Assembly: GCA_028875955.1 (NCBI GenBank) | Contig: JAGWTX010000024.1 | Coordinates: forward strand, 1-11,154 | Length of the DNA: 11,154 bases | Direction: 5' to 3' | Origin: Bacteroidota bacterium | GTDB taxonomy: Bacteria > Bacteroidota > Bacteroidia > Chitinophagales > Chitinophagaceae | Part shown: in pieces, positions 1 to 6,115 of the stretch | Position numbering within the stretch: position 1 is the stretch's first letter | Layout of the letters: each line of letters starts with the position of its first letter | The notes under the pieces: generated by a model | What the model saw: the letters and a program-made list of their open reading frames with translations, nothing else | Database searches by the model: none | Told to the model about the DNA's origin: nothing | Program-made: the position numbers and the translations under genes

Positions 1-7
1 GATGAAA

Positions 8-196
8 TTAAGTTCCCATTGTCGTCTGACTCTTTTCGAGAGTTGATAGAGATGCAATTACCGCCAACGTCTCCAACTGCCCGATAATATCTTTCAGTAA
101 ATAAACTGCATCAACGTACTTCATCCCTTCAAGGGATGTTAATATACTTTTGCGTAAATCGTTGATATTCAATTCTTCTCCCTTTACATGATTCAT
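8..196 (-). CDS. Small hypothetical protein, 62 aa
   Basis: This is an unrecognised small ORF divergent from the arsenic operon. The first ATG gives 62 residues; an in-frame TTG at 232 would add 12. The product looks soluble and helical, with alternating charged and hydrophobic positions (KYVDAVYLLKDIIGQLETLA in the middle) and no Cys, signal peptide or membrane segment. The protein-like composition is the only evidence that it is real. I found no convincing promoter on the minus strand between it and arsR. It could also be a decayed remnant or a chance ORF. The 132 bases separating it from arsR hold the putative ArsR operators, so it might be co-regulated, but nothing in its sequence links it to arsenic. 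Confidence 0.35.
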   Translation of the reverse strand: MNHVKGEELNINDLRKSILTSLEGMKYVDAVYLLKDIIGQLETLAVIASLSTLEKSQTTMGT

Positions 197-224
197 TGCC
201 TGATAAATGGCGATTTCCTGACCA

Positions 225-238
225 GGCAACAAATTGCC
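225..238. repeat. Short inverted repeat GGCAA-N4-TTGCC
   Basis: A perfect 5-bp inverted repeat with a 4-base spacer lies in the divergent intergenic region upstream of arsR. It directly follows and overlaps by two bases another small palindrome, CCTG-AC-CAGG, at 217-226. It could be a regulator site or a short hairpin. There is no T-run, so it is not a terminator. Such short palindromes also arise by chance. Confidence 0.25.
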
Positions 239-261
239 GGGAAAATGGGTAAAAAAGAATT

Positions 262-277
262 ATCGTATTTATACGAT
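262..277. promoter_or_regulatory. Putative ArsR operator 1
   Basis: ATCGTATTTATACGAT is an inverted repeat with 7-bp arms around a central TT. Its core is ATCGT-N6-ACGAT, exactly the core of the second site at 307-322. The site is 52 bases before the chosen arsR start and just upstream of the presumed promoter. Dyad sites of this kind are what ArsR/SmtB dimers bind. Assigning it to this ArsR is inference from position and duplication. Confidence 0.6.
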
Positions 278-294
278 TTTATACATAAAAGGCT

Positions 295-302
295 TTACTT
301 TG
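295..302 (+). promoter_or_regulatory. Possible ars promoter -7 element
   Basis: TTACTTTG matches the Bacteroidota -7 consensus TAnnTTTG in all but one defined position. It lies between the two putative ArsR operators, and transcription starting just downstream would give a leader of about 20 bases before the ATG at 329. I see no good -33 TTTG partner, so this is tentative. Confidence 0.35.
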
Positions 303-305
303 CTA

Positions 306-323
306 TATCGTACAAAAACGATA
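306..323. promoter_or_regulatory. Putative ArsR operator 2
   Basis: TATCGT-N6-ACGATA is a 6-bp-arm inverted repeat whose ATCGT-N6-ACGAT core (307-322) repeats that of the upstream site 45 bp away. It ends 5 bases before the arsR start codon and would cover the predicted transcription start. Bound ArsR here would block RNA polymerase. Confidence 0.6.
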
Positions 324-328
324 AATCA

Positions 329-664
329 ATGGCATCCGCAAAAACAGAAGAATTCACACAGGAAGACCAGGATCTGGCCGCTTTTGCCAAAGCACTTTCC
401 CATCCGGCAAGAATCGCCATTCTGAAAATACTGGCTAAGGAAAATGCCTGTATCTGTGGTAAAATAGTGGATGTGTTACCCCTGGCGCAATCCACGGTTT
501 CACAACACCTGAAAGAATTAAAACAGGCAGGCCTGATTGATGGCACGGTTGACGGCCCCAAAAGCTGTTACTGCATCAACCGGAAAGCTTTTGAAAAATT
601 CAATACCATATTCCATACCCTGTTTACTTCCCTGCAAACAGAAAACAACAACACCTGCTGTTAA
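329..664 (+). CDS. arsR: ArsR/SmtB-family arsenic-responsive repressor
   Basis: This is a metalloid-sensing winged-helix repressor expected to control the operon that follows. The product is 111 residues, normal for ArsR. Residues 18-35 (FAKALSHPARIAILKIL) form the family's typical first helices, and about 52-70 (LAQSTVSQHLKELKQAGLI) form the recognition helix. The likely As(III) site is Cys41/Cys43 in ACICGKIV, matching the first two Cys of the classic ELCVCDLC motif; the third classic Cys is not present there. Extra Cys pairs occur at 80/82 and 110/111 and could supply another ligand. Reading is open back to an ATG at 188, but that extension would run through both operator palindromes and lacks family similarity, so I chose the ATG at 329. 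arsM begins 31 bases downstream. Confidence 0.9.
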   Translation: MASAKTEEFTQEDQDLAAFAKALSHPARIAILKILAKENACICGKIVDVLPLAQSTVSQHLKELKQAGLIDGTVDGPKSCYCINRKAFEKFNTIFHTLFTSLQTENNNTCC

Positions 665-695
665 CCCGATAATTTAAACACAAAAAAAATAGATC

Positions 696-1541
696 ATGCA
701 AACAGATAATGAACTCAAGCAACTGGTCAAAGAAAAATATAGCGAGATCGCCGGTCAGTCAAGAACACAAAATGCTTCTTCCTGCTGTGGTGCCGGTGGC
801 TGCAGTGAAGAAGTCTATAACCTGATGGCAGACGACTATACCCAACTGGAAGGTTATGCGGCCGATGCAGACCTGGGGCTGGGTTGTGGTTTGCCCACCG
901 CATTTGCCAAAATTCAAAAAGGAAATACCGTGATCGACCTGGGCAGTGGTGCCGGTAATGATTGTTTTGTAGCCCGTGCTGCAGCCGGGGAGACCGGTAA
1001 GATCATCGGTATCGATTTTACTGAAAAGATGATCGAGAAAGCCAGAACCAATGCAGAAAAGCTGGGATTCCACAATGTTGAATTCCGCTTGGGCGATATT
1101 GAAAAAATGCCCGTATCCGCAAACATCGCAGATGTGGTGGTGAGCAATTGCGTATTGAACCTCGTGCCCAATAAATTCAATGTACTCAAAGAAGTGTTCC
1201 GGGTTTTAAAACCCGGTGGACATTTCAGTATCTCCGATATCGTTCTCGAAGGGAATCTGCCCGCTTCCTTACAGCAAGCCGCAGAAATGTATGCAGGCTG
1301 TGTTTCCGGAGCCATTCAAAAAACCGTTTACCTGGAACTGATAGAAAGTACCGGCTTCACCAACATCACGCTGCAAAAAGAAAAAGTGATTTTTCTGCCG
1401 GATGATATTTTGCGTAATTACATCAGCGATGAAGAGATCCTGACATTCCGGAACAGTGGTATCGGTATTTACAGCATCACCGTATATGCAGAAAAGCCCC
1501 TGGAAAAAGCTGCCTGCTGTGCACCCGGTTGCTGCGATTAA
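696..1541 (+). CDS. arsM: Arsenite S-adenosylmethionine methyltransferase
   Basis: ArsM methylates As(III) with SAM to mono-, di- and trimethyl arsenicals in the cytosol. The 281-residue product has the class I methyltransferase fold: motif I at 79-90 (VIDLGSGAGNDC), the acidic ribose-binding end of strand 2 near Asp107, RLGDIEKMP at 131-139, and the post-motif LKPGGHFSISD at 171-181. The three conserved ArsM cysteines are visible: Cys64 in GLGCG, Cys152 in SNCVLNL and Cys202 in YAGCVSGA. YNLMADDY at 41-48 is also typical of the family. Further Cys clusters sit near both ends (30, 31, 36 and 274, 275, 279, 280); the C-terminal CC-x3-CC may bind or pass on arsenic (inference). It is second in the arsR operon, 27 bases before the acetyltransferase gene. 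Confidence 0.93.
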   Translation: MQTDNELKQLVKEKYSEIAGQSRTQNASSCCGAGGCSEEVYNLMADDYTQLEGYAADADLGLGCGLPTAFAKIQKGNTVIDLGSGAGNDCFVARAAAGETGKIIGIDFTEKMIEKARTNAEKLGFHNVEFRLGDIEKMPVSANIADVVVSNCVLNLVPNKFNVLKEVFRVLKPGGHFSISDIVLEGNLPASLQQAAEMYAGCVSGAIQKTVYLELIESTGFTNITLQKEKVIFLPDDILRNYISDEEILTFRNSGIGIYSITVYAEKPLEKAACCAPGCCD

Positions 1542-1568
1542 ACAAGTTGGAAGCAATAAATCATTTGT

Positions 1569-2060
1569 ATGTTCATCACCGATCTTTTGCCGGATCACTG
1601 GCCGGCGGTTAAAAAAATTTATGAAGACGGGATTGCCACCGGCAATGCCACTTTTCAAACAACCGCTCCCGATTGGGCGGAGTGGGATCAGTCACATGTC
1701 CCCTCACCCAGGCTGGTGGCGATGGAAAATGAAATCCTATTGGGATGGGCCGCCATCACACCCGTTAGCGGGAGATGTGTGTATGCAGGCGTGGGCGAAG
1801 TAAGCGTGTATGTGAGTCCGGATGCTTCCGGAAAAGGGATCGGCAAAAAACTGTTAGCCGCCCTGGTCCTTGCCAGTGAAAAAGAAAATTTCTGGACCTT
1901 ACAGGCAGGCATATTTCCGGAGAATGCTGCAAGCATCGCCATACATGAAGCCAATGGTTTTCGCCTCATCGGCCGTCGTGAAAAAATCGGGAAAATGAAC
2001 GGTGTCTGGAGGGATACCCTGTTAATGGAAAGAAGAAGCACAGAAACCGGTATCGCATGA
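1569..2060 (+). CDS. arsN: GNAT N-acetyltransferase, ArsN / phosphinothricin acetyltransferase type
   Basis: This is an acetyl-CoA-dependent N-acetyltransferase of 163 residues. The N-terminal GIATGNATFQ (21-30) corresponds to the IxTGxATFE segment of phosphinothricin acetyltransferases. Motif A is at 78-97 (VSVYVSPDASGKGIGKKLLA) and contains the acetyl-CoA pyrophosphate loop SGKGIG. IFPENAASIAIHEANGFRLIG (115-135) is the usual C-terminal GNAT segment. Related ArsN1 enzymes in ars operons acetylate the organoarsenical antibiotic arsinothricin, a close analogue of phosphinothricin, so its place between arsM and aqpS suggests the same role. The real substrate could also be phosphinothricin, methionine sulfoximine or another amino acid. 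Its stop codon overlaps the aqpS start (ATGA), suggesting translational coupling. Confidence 0.8.
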   Translation: MFITDLLPDHWPAVKKIYEDGIATGNATFQTTAPDWAEWDQSHVPSPRLVAMENEILLGWAAITPVSGRCVYAGVGEVSVYVSPDASGKGIGKKLLAALVLASEKENFWTLQAGIFPENAASIAIHEANGFRLIGRREKIGKMNGVWRDTLLMERRSTETGIA

Positions 2061-2698
2061 AAAAATATGGTGTAGAATTTCTGGGCACTTTTATCCTGGT
2101 ATTTTGCGGCTGCGGGGCAGCTGTTGTAGATGAAATCACCCATGGCGCCGTTACGCATGTGGGTGTGGCTGTCTGTTTCGGATTGGTTGTCATGGCATTG
2201 ATCTATGCATTCGGAGACATATCCGGTTGTCACATCAATCCCGCTGTTACGCTGGCATTTACCGTGCAGAAAAGTTTCCCGCTGAGAGAACTCTTGCCTT
2301 ATCTGATGAGTCAGTTTGCCGGCGCACTCTTTGCCGCGGAAACCCTGCACCTGCTTTTCCCTCAATCAAACAATCTGGCCAGCACCCTCCCGGCTTTTGG
2401 AGCCATGCAATCTTTTGTACTGGAAATCATACTCACTTTTATTTTACAATTGGTGATACTGCAGGTGGCAACGGGTTCCAAAGAAAAAGGTTGGTTTGCC
2501 GGAGCCGCGATTGGTTCCGTCGTATTACTCGAAGCCATGTTTGCGGGTCCCATATCCGGGGCTTCCATGAACCCTGCCCGATCGCTGGGGCCGGCATTGG
2601 TAAGTCAGCACCTCGAACATATCTGGGTCTATCTGACAGCACCCGTATTGGGTGCATTACTGGCAGTTTTCGTTTACCAAATCATAAATAAAGCCTAA
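2057..2698 (+). CDS. aqpS: Aquaporin / aquaglyceroporin of the ars operon (AqpS-like)
   Basis: This is an inner-membrane MIP-family channel of 213 residues, predicted to have six helices and two re-entrant loops. Both signature motifs are intact: NPA at 61-63 (CHINPAVT) and NPA at 172-174 (SMNPARS). Aligned by hand on AqpZ, the aromatic/arginine filter reads Phe41, Ala160, Ala169, Arg175. The His that narrows water-specific channels is therefore replaced by Ala, which should widen the pore. In Sinorhizobium meliloti, AqpS in an ars operon lets arsenite made by ArsC leave the cell down its gradient. The same job is likely here because the gene overlaps both neighbours (ATGA with arsN, TAATG with arsC) and no pump gene is present in the operon. 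Water, glycerol or methylarsenite transport are alternatives. Confidence 0.88.
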   Translation: MKKYGVEFLGTFILVFCGCGAAVVDEITHGAVTHVGVAVCFGLVVMALIYAFGDISGCHINPAVTLAFTVQKSFPLRELLPYLMSQFAGALFAAETLHLLFPQSNNLASTLPAFGAMQSFVLEIILTFILQLVILQVATGSKEKGWFAGAAIGSVVLLEAMFAGPISGASMNPARSLGPALVSQHLEHIWVYLTAPVLGALLAVFVYQIINKA

Positions 2699-3093
2699 TG
2701 TCAAAAAAGAAACTCTTGTTTGTTTGTATTGAAAACAGTAACCGCAGCCAGATGAGCCAGGCATTTGCCAAGATACTGGGTGGAGATTCCGTAGAAGCCT
2801 ATAGTGCCGGTAGCAAACCCAGCGGTATCGTAAATCCAAAAGCCATTGCCGCGATGAAAGAACTGGGGTATGATCTGAGTAAACACGACAGCAAATCGCT
2901 AAGTGAAGTGGAAGCCTTTGCCCCTTTTGATGCAGTGGTGACCATGGGTTGCGGGGATGCCTGCCCCTGGATGCCCGCCAAAAAATTTATCGACTGGCAG
3001 ATACCCGATCCCAAACACATGGAGCCTGCCGAATTCAATCAGGTACGGGATCTGATCCGGGAAAAGGTGAAACAGCTGATCAGCGAATTATGA
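2698..3093 (+). CDS. arsC: Arsenate reductase, low-molecular-weight tyrosine phosphatase type
   Basis: This enzyme reduces As(V) to As(III) in the cytosol using a Cys relay. The 131-residue product opens with the LMW-phosphatase P-loop, Cys10-IENSN-Arg16-Ser17 (CX5RS). The relay cysteines are probably Cys85 and Cys89 in TMGCGDACPW, corresponding to Cys82/Cys89 of the thioredoxin-linked S. aureus enzyme but only three residues apart. IPDP at 102-105 carries the general-acid Asp104. The MGCGDxCP arrangement resembles many actinobacterial and Bacteroidota ArsC proteins, so the reductant (thioredoxin or a small thiol) cannot be told from sequence. It is the last gene of the operon, its start overlaps the aqpS stop, and its end overlaps the converging gene by 6 bp with no visible terminator. 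Confidence 0.9.
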   Translation: MSKKKLLFVCIENSNRSQMSQAFAKILGGDSVEAYSAGSKPSGIVNPKAIAAMKELGYDLSKHDSKSLSEVEAFAPFDAVVTMGCGDACPWMPAKKFIDWQIPDPKHMEPAEFNQVRDLIREKVKQLISEL

Positions 3094-3447
3094 ATCGCCT
3101 TTCCGGTTAGTCCCGATCAGGGCTTCGATAAAGGACGACATAAAACTCACCACCAAACTGAAGAAAAGTGCGTGCAGCCAGCTATCTACGGTAAAACCCG
3201 GTACGATATCGGCTACCCATTTGATGATAATGATATTGATCACCAGTAAAAATAAACCCAGTGTTACCACAGTGATGGGAATGGTTAGCAAGATCAGAAT
3301 GGGTTTGATAAAACTGTTGAGCAAACCCAGTACCAGCGCTACCAGCAAAGCAGTAGCGCCACTATCTACATGAACCCCTTTTAAAAGATAAGCTGCGATG
3401 AGCACAGCAACCGCAGTGGCCACTGTTTTGGCAAAGAATTTACCCAT
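3088..3447 (-). CDS. Phage-holin-family four-helix membrane protein (YvlD-like)
   Basis: This small, very hydrophobic inner-membrane protein has 119 residues and about four helices (roughly 5-23, 30-47, 49-76 and 88-112). The segment LLNSFIKPILILLTIPITVVTLGLFLLVIN is characteristic of the DUF360 / Phage_holin_4_2 family (YvlD in Bacillus). Despite the family name, these are ordinary chromosomal genes in many bacteria, and nothing here suggests a prophage or a lytic cassette. The molecular role is unknown; links to envelope stress have been proposed for relatives. It is last of the four minus-strand genes, 83 bases after the M16 partner, and may have its own start of transcription in that gap. 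Its stop codon lies 3 bases inside the end of arsC on the opposite strand. Confidence 0.8.
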   Translation of the reverse strand: MGKFFAKTVATAVAVLIAAYLLKGVHVDSGATALLVALVLGLLNSFIKPILILLTIPITVVTLGLFLLVINIIIIKWVADIVPGFTVDSWLHALFFSLVVSFMSSFIEALIGTNRKGDS

Positions 3448-3530
3448 GGCTTTGTTTTGCTGTTAAGATACGCAATTATTCATGGATTTGATAACCGGGC
3501 CCCTGCTTTCACCACCGGGAATCAATGCGA

Positions 3531-4808
3531 TCAGATCACCAGCAATTCATAAAAATCATCCGGATTCAGGTATTGCTGCGCCAAAGCCTGCAATTCCTCC
3601 GGGCTAACCGATTTCACCGTTTCGATGCTTTGATAAAAATAGTCTTCCGTTAAATTATTCAGGATATAACTCTTCCACCTGGCAATGATCTGGAAAGGCC
3701 CATCCAGGTCACCCAATAAAGAACCGATCATATAGTTTCTTACCAGATCCAGTTCATCCGGTTCCACCGGTTCCCTGCAGAGTATTGCCATCTCCTTGTA
3801 CACTTCCCCGATGGTGGCTTCACAAACATCCCTGCCGGCTTCGGTACTGATCATCCAGGCACTGTCGTGCACATGGTTTTGCAAATAGCTGTGTATGCCA
3901 TAGGTATAACCCTTGTCTTCCCGGATATTACTCATCAGCCTGGATCCGAAAAAACCGCCCAAAATATTATTCAGCACCTGTGCTTTTGAGAAATCAGGAT
4001 GATGCCGGTTGATAAAAGGCCTGCCAATCCGGATGGCTCCCTGTACTCCGGCTTCATCATTGATGATCTGGTATTTTTTTTCTGTTGCAGGGTTCACCAG
4101 ATAGGTTTTTTCCACACCCGGATCCTTCCGGAAAGGAAGGTTGCCGAATACCCGATTCAACTGCTGATCCATATCAGCCGGGGGTTTGCCGGCAACAAAC
4201 ACAAGACATTTCCCCCGGGTATAAAATTGCTCATAAAATGCTACCAGTTCCTCCCGCTGCAATTGATCATAATCCAGTGTCGATGTATATTTCCCATAGG
4301 GATGATGAAATCCATAGATGTACTCATCAATCAACCGGTTGGCAATAAAATCACATTTTTTCAGATTGACTTCCAGTCTTTGCTTTTGGTTCTGCTGATA
4401 GATGGCCAGCTCTTCTTCCGGAAAAATGCTTTCCATGATCAGTTCGGCCACAACGGGCAGAAGTTCTGATACGTGTTTCTTCAAACAATGCAGCGTGATG
4501 GTAGCCGTTTCATTGTAACAACTGCGGTTTAAATAAGCGCCATAAAACTCAAAGTGTTCATTGATGCCAAAGGCCTTTTTCTGCCTGGTACCGTTTTTCA
4601 GCATAAAATTGGTAGTGGCGGCAACGATGTTTTTCTCTTCATACCAGTTACCAGCTTCGAATACCCATTCAATCAGCAATACATCCTGGGCGCCTGCATC
4701 GATACTGTACACAGGCACGCCGTTATCAAGCGTATACAGCTGGTAAGGGGGTAATCGCAGTTGCATATCAACCGCATCTAAGATTTCCGGTGCACTTTTT
4801 CTGTTCAT
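3531..4808 (-). CDS. M16-family peptidase homologue, non-catalytic partner subunit
   Basis: The protein has 425 residues with the two-domain M16 (pitrilysin / processing peptidase) architecture. It lacks the zinc motif: where a catalytic subunit has HxxEH, this one reads Ala64-Thr-Thr-Asn67-Phe68, so it should be inactive alone. It keeps the C-terminal-domain substrate-clamp motif GGFFGSRLMSNIREDKGYTYG (284-304), with Arg296 and Tyr301 of the R/Y pair seen in active M16 systems. The gene starts 9 bases after the catalytic M16 gene on the same strand, so the two products very likely form a heterodimer, as in the Sphingomonas and mitochondrial MPP pairs. No clear signal peptide is visible. The start ATG is supported by the short spacing. 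Substrates are unknown, probably peptides or unfolded chains. Confidence 0.88.
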   Translation of the reverse strand: MNRKSAPEILDAVDMQLRLPPYQLYTLDNGVPVYSIDAGAQDVLLIEWVFEAGNWYEEKNIVAATTNFMLKNGTRQKKAFGINEHFEFYGAYLNRSCYNETATITLHCLKKHVSELLPVVAELIMESIFPEEELAIYQQNQKQRLEVNLKKCDFIANRLIDEYIYGFHHPYGKYTSTLDYDQLQREELVAFYEQFYTRGKCLVFVAGKPPADMDQQLNRVFGNLPFRKDPGVEKTYLVNPATEKKYQIINDEAGVQGAIRIGRPFINRHHPDFSKAQVLNNILGGFFGSRLMSNIREDKGYTYGIHSYLQNHVHDSAWMISTEAGRDVCEATIGEVYKEMAILCREPVEPDELDLVRNYMIGSLLGDLDGPFQIIARWKSYILNNLTEDYFYQSIETVKSVSPEELQALAQQYLNPDDFYELLVI

Positions 4809-4817
4809 GGGTTGGTA

Positions 4818-6053
4818 TTACTTGCTAAAATAAAATAAGGTGTTACTATTGTCTTCCCTGAAAACCTCCCGGCAATATTGTTGCACATCTTCGCCGGTGA
4901 TTTCCTGGTAGCGGTCCAATTCCGTATTCATCAATTCTGCATCACCCAGTAATTCATACATCGCCAGGCTATTGGCACGGCTCATTACGCCCATATCCTC
5001 AAAAGCGATCACGCTTTCCGTTTTGTTTTTTACTTTTTGGAGTTCGATCTCAGATACCATTGAAGCCTGAATCTTCTCAATTTCTTCATTGACCGCTTGG
5101 GAAGCCGCTTCCATGCTTACGCCCTTCACCAGTTTCCCTTCGATGGCCATCAACCCATTGTCGATGCTGCCAAAATGGTGACAATCCACACCCGTAAACA
5201 ATTGTTTTTCCTTTACGAGCGACTGATACAAACGTGAGGAACCGCCGCCGCCCAGGATCTCGGATGCCAGATCCATCACATAATATCCTTTTTCGAGACG
5301 CGCATCCATGTGCCAGGTCTTGATAAACGCATCAAACGGTACATCCGCATACACTTCTTTTTTTCTTGCAGCCAGTTGCCTGGGCTCTGCCGGAAGGTGC
5401 CGGTGATATTTATCTCCCATGGGGATCGGACCAAACCATTTTTCTGCCAGCCTTTTAATTTGATCCACCTTCACATTACCTGCCACAACCAGTATGGCAT
5501 TAACCGGTCGGTAATGTTTGAAGAAAAAATGCTTCACATCATCCATCTTCGCATTTTCAACATGGCTTAACTCCTTTCCGATCGTCATCCAGCGATAGGG
5601 ATGTTGCGTATAAGCCAGATCCCGCATGATATGCCAGACATCTCCATAGGGTTTGTTGATATAGTGTTCCCTGAACTCTTCACACACCACTTTTTTCTGA
5701 ACTGCCAGGCTCTTTTCACTAAAGGCCAGCCCCATCATCCGGTCGCTTTCCAGCCAGAAAGCCGTTTCAATATTTTGTGCCGGTAGCTGACAGTAATAAT
5801 TGGTAAGGTCATTGGTGGTATAGGCGTTGTTTTCACCGCCGGCCCGCTGTAATGGCTCATCATAATCGGGTATATGGATACTCCCTCCGAACATCAGGTG
5901 TTCAAAAAGGTGTGCAAAACCGGTTTGTTCAGGGTTTTCATCGCGGGCACCCACATCATATAAAATATTGACAACAGCCATGGGTGTGGAATGGTCTTCA
6001 TGTACCAGAACCCGAAGTCCGTTGTCTAAAACAAAACGTTCATATAGAATCAT
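4818..6053 (-). CDS. M16-family zinc metallopeptidase, catalytic subunit
   Basis: This zinc peptidase of 411 residues has the inverted zinc motif His48-Leu-Phe-Glu51-His52 in GFAHLFEHLMFGGS. A distal acidic ligand is expected near Glu125/Glu126 in KKVVCEEFREH. NNAYTTNDLTNYYCQLP (75-91) is the strand that M16 enzymes use to hold substrate. The C-terminal domain has GGGGSSRLYQSLVKEKQLFTG (268-288), where the usual Tyr of the R/Y pair is Phe286, so this subunit may depend on its partner for substrate binding. No signal peptide is visible, suggesting a cytosolic location unless exported by another route. It is transcribed 62 bases after the aspartic protease gene and 9 bases before its inactive partner. 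It has the single-unit length of subunit-type M16 proteins, about half that of pitrilysin. Confidence 0.92.
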   Translation of the reverse strand: MILYERFVLDNGLRVLVHEDHSTPMAVVNILYDVGARDENPEQTGFAHLFEHLMFGGSIHIPDYDEPLQRAGGENNAYTTNDLTNYYCQLPAQNIETAFWLESDRMMGLAFSEKSLAVQKKVVCEEFREHYINKPYGDVWHIMRDLAYTQHPYRWMTIGKELSHVENAKMDDVKHFFFKHYRPVNAILVVAGNVKVDQIKRLAEKWFGPIPMGDKYHRHLPAEPRQLAARKKEVYADVPFDAFIKTWHMDARLEKGYYVMDLASEILGGGGSSRLYQSLVKEKQLFTGVDCHHFGSIDNGLMAIEGKLVKGVSMEAASQAVNEEIEKIQASMVSEIELQKVKNKTESVIAFEDMGVMSRANSLAMYELLGDAELMNTELDRYQEITGEDVQQYCREVFREDNSNTLFYFSK

Positions 6054-6115
6054 ACGCGAAATTAAAGAAGGTGCAAATTAGGACATTGCAAAAAACGGGA
6101 GCGGATTATTTATCG

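Noticed and set aside
188..328. Longer arsR starting at the ATG at 188
   Set aside because: The extra 47 residues do not resemble ArsR proteins and their codons run through both operator palindromes and the likely promoter.
1688..2365. Long minus-strand open frame opposite arsN and aqpS
   Set aside because: The opposite strand encodes two clear families with intact motifs; the antisense product has low-quality composition and no recognisable domain.
1..3093. Mobile arsenic-resistance island
   Set aside because: No insertion sequence, integrase, tRNA or flanking repeat is visible, and base composition and codon style look like the neighbouring genes; the left edge is outside the window.
3088..3447. 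Prophage or lysis cassette suggested by the holin-family protein
   Set aside because: There is no endolysin, phage structural gene or integrase nearby; this family is common as an ordinary chromosomal membrane protein.
3999..4469. Plus-strand open frame opposite the M16 partner gene
   Set aside because: It is a shadow of a well-supported M16 coding region, and the protein shows no domain or promoter.
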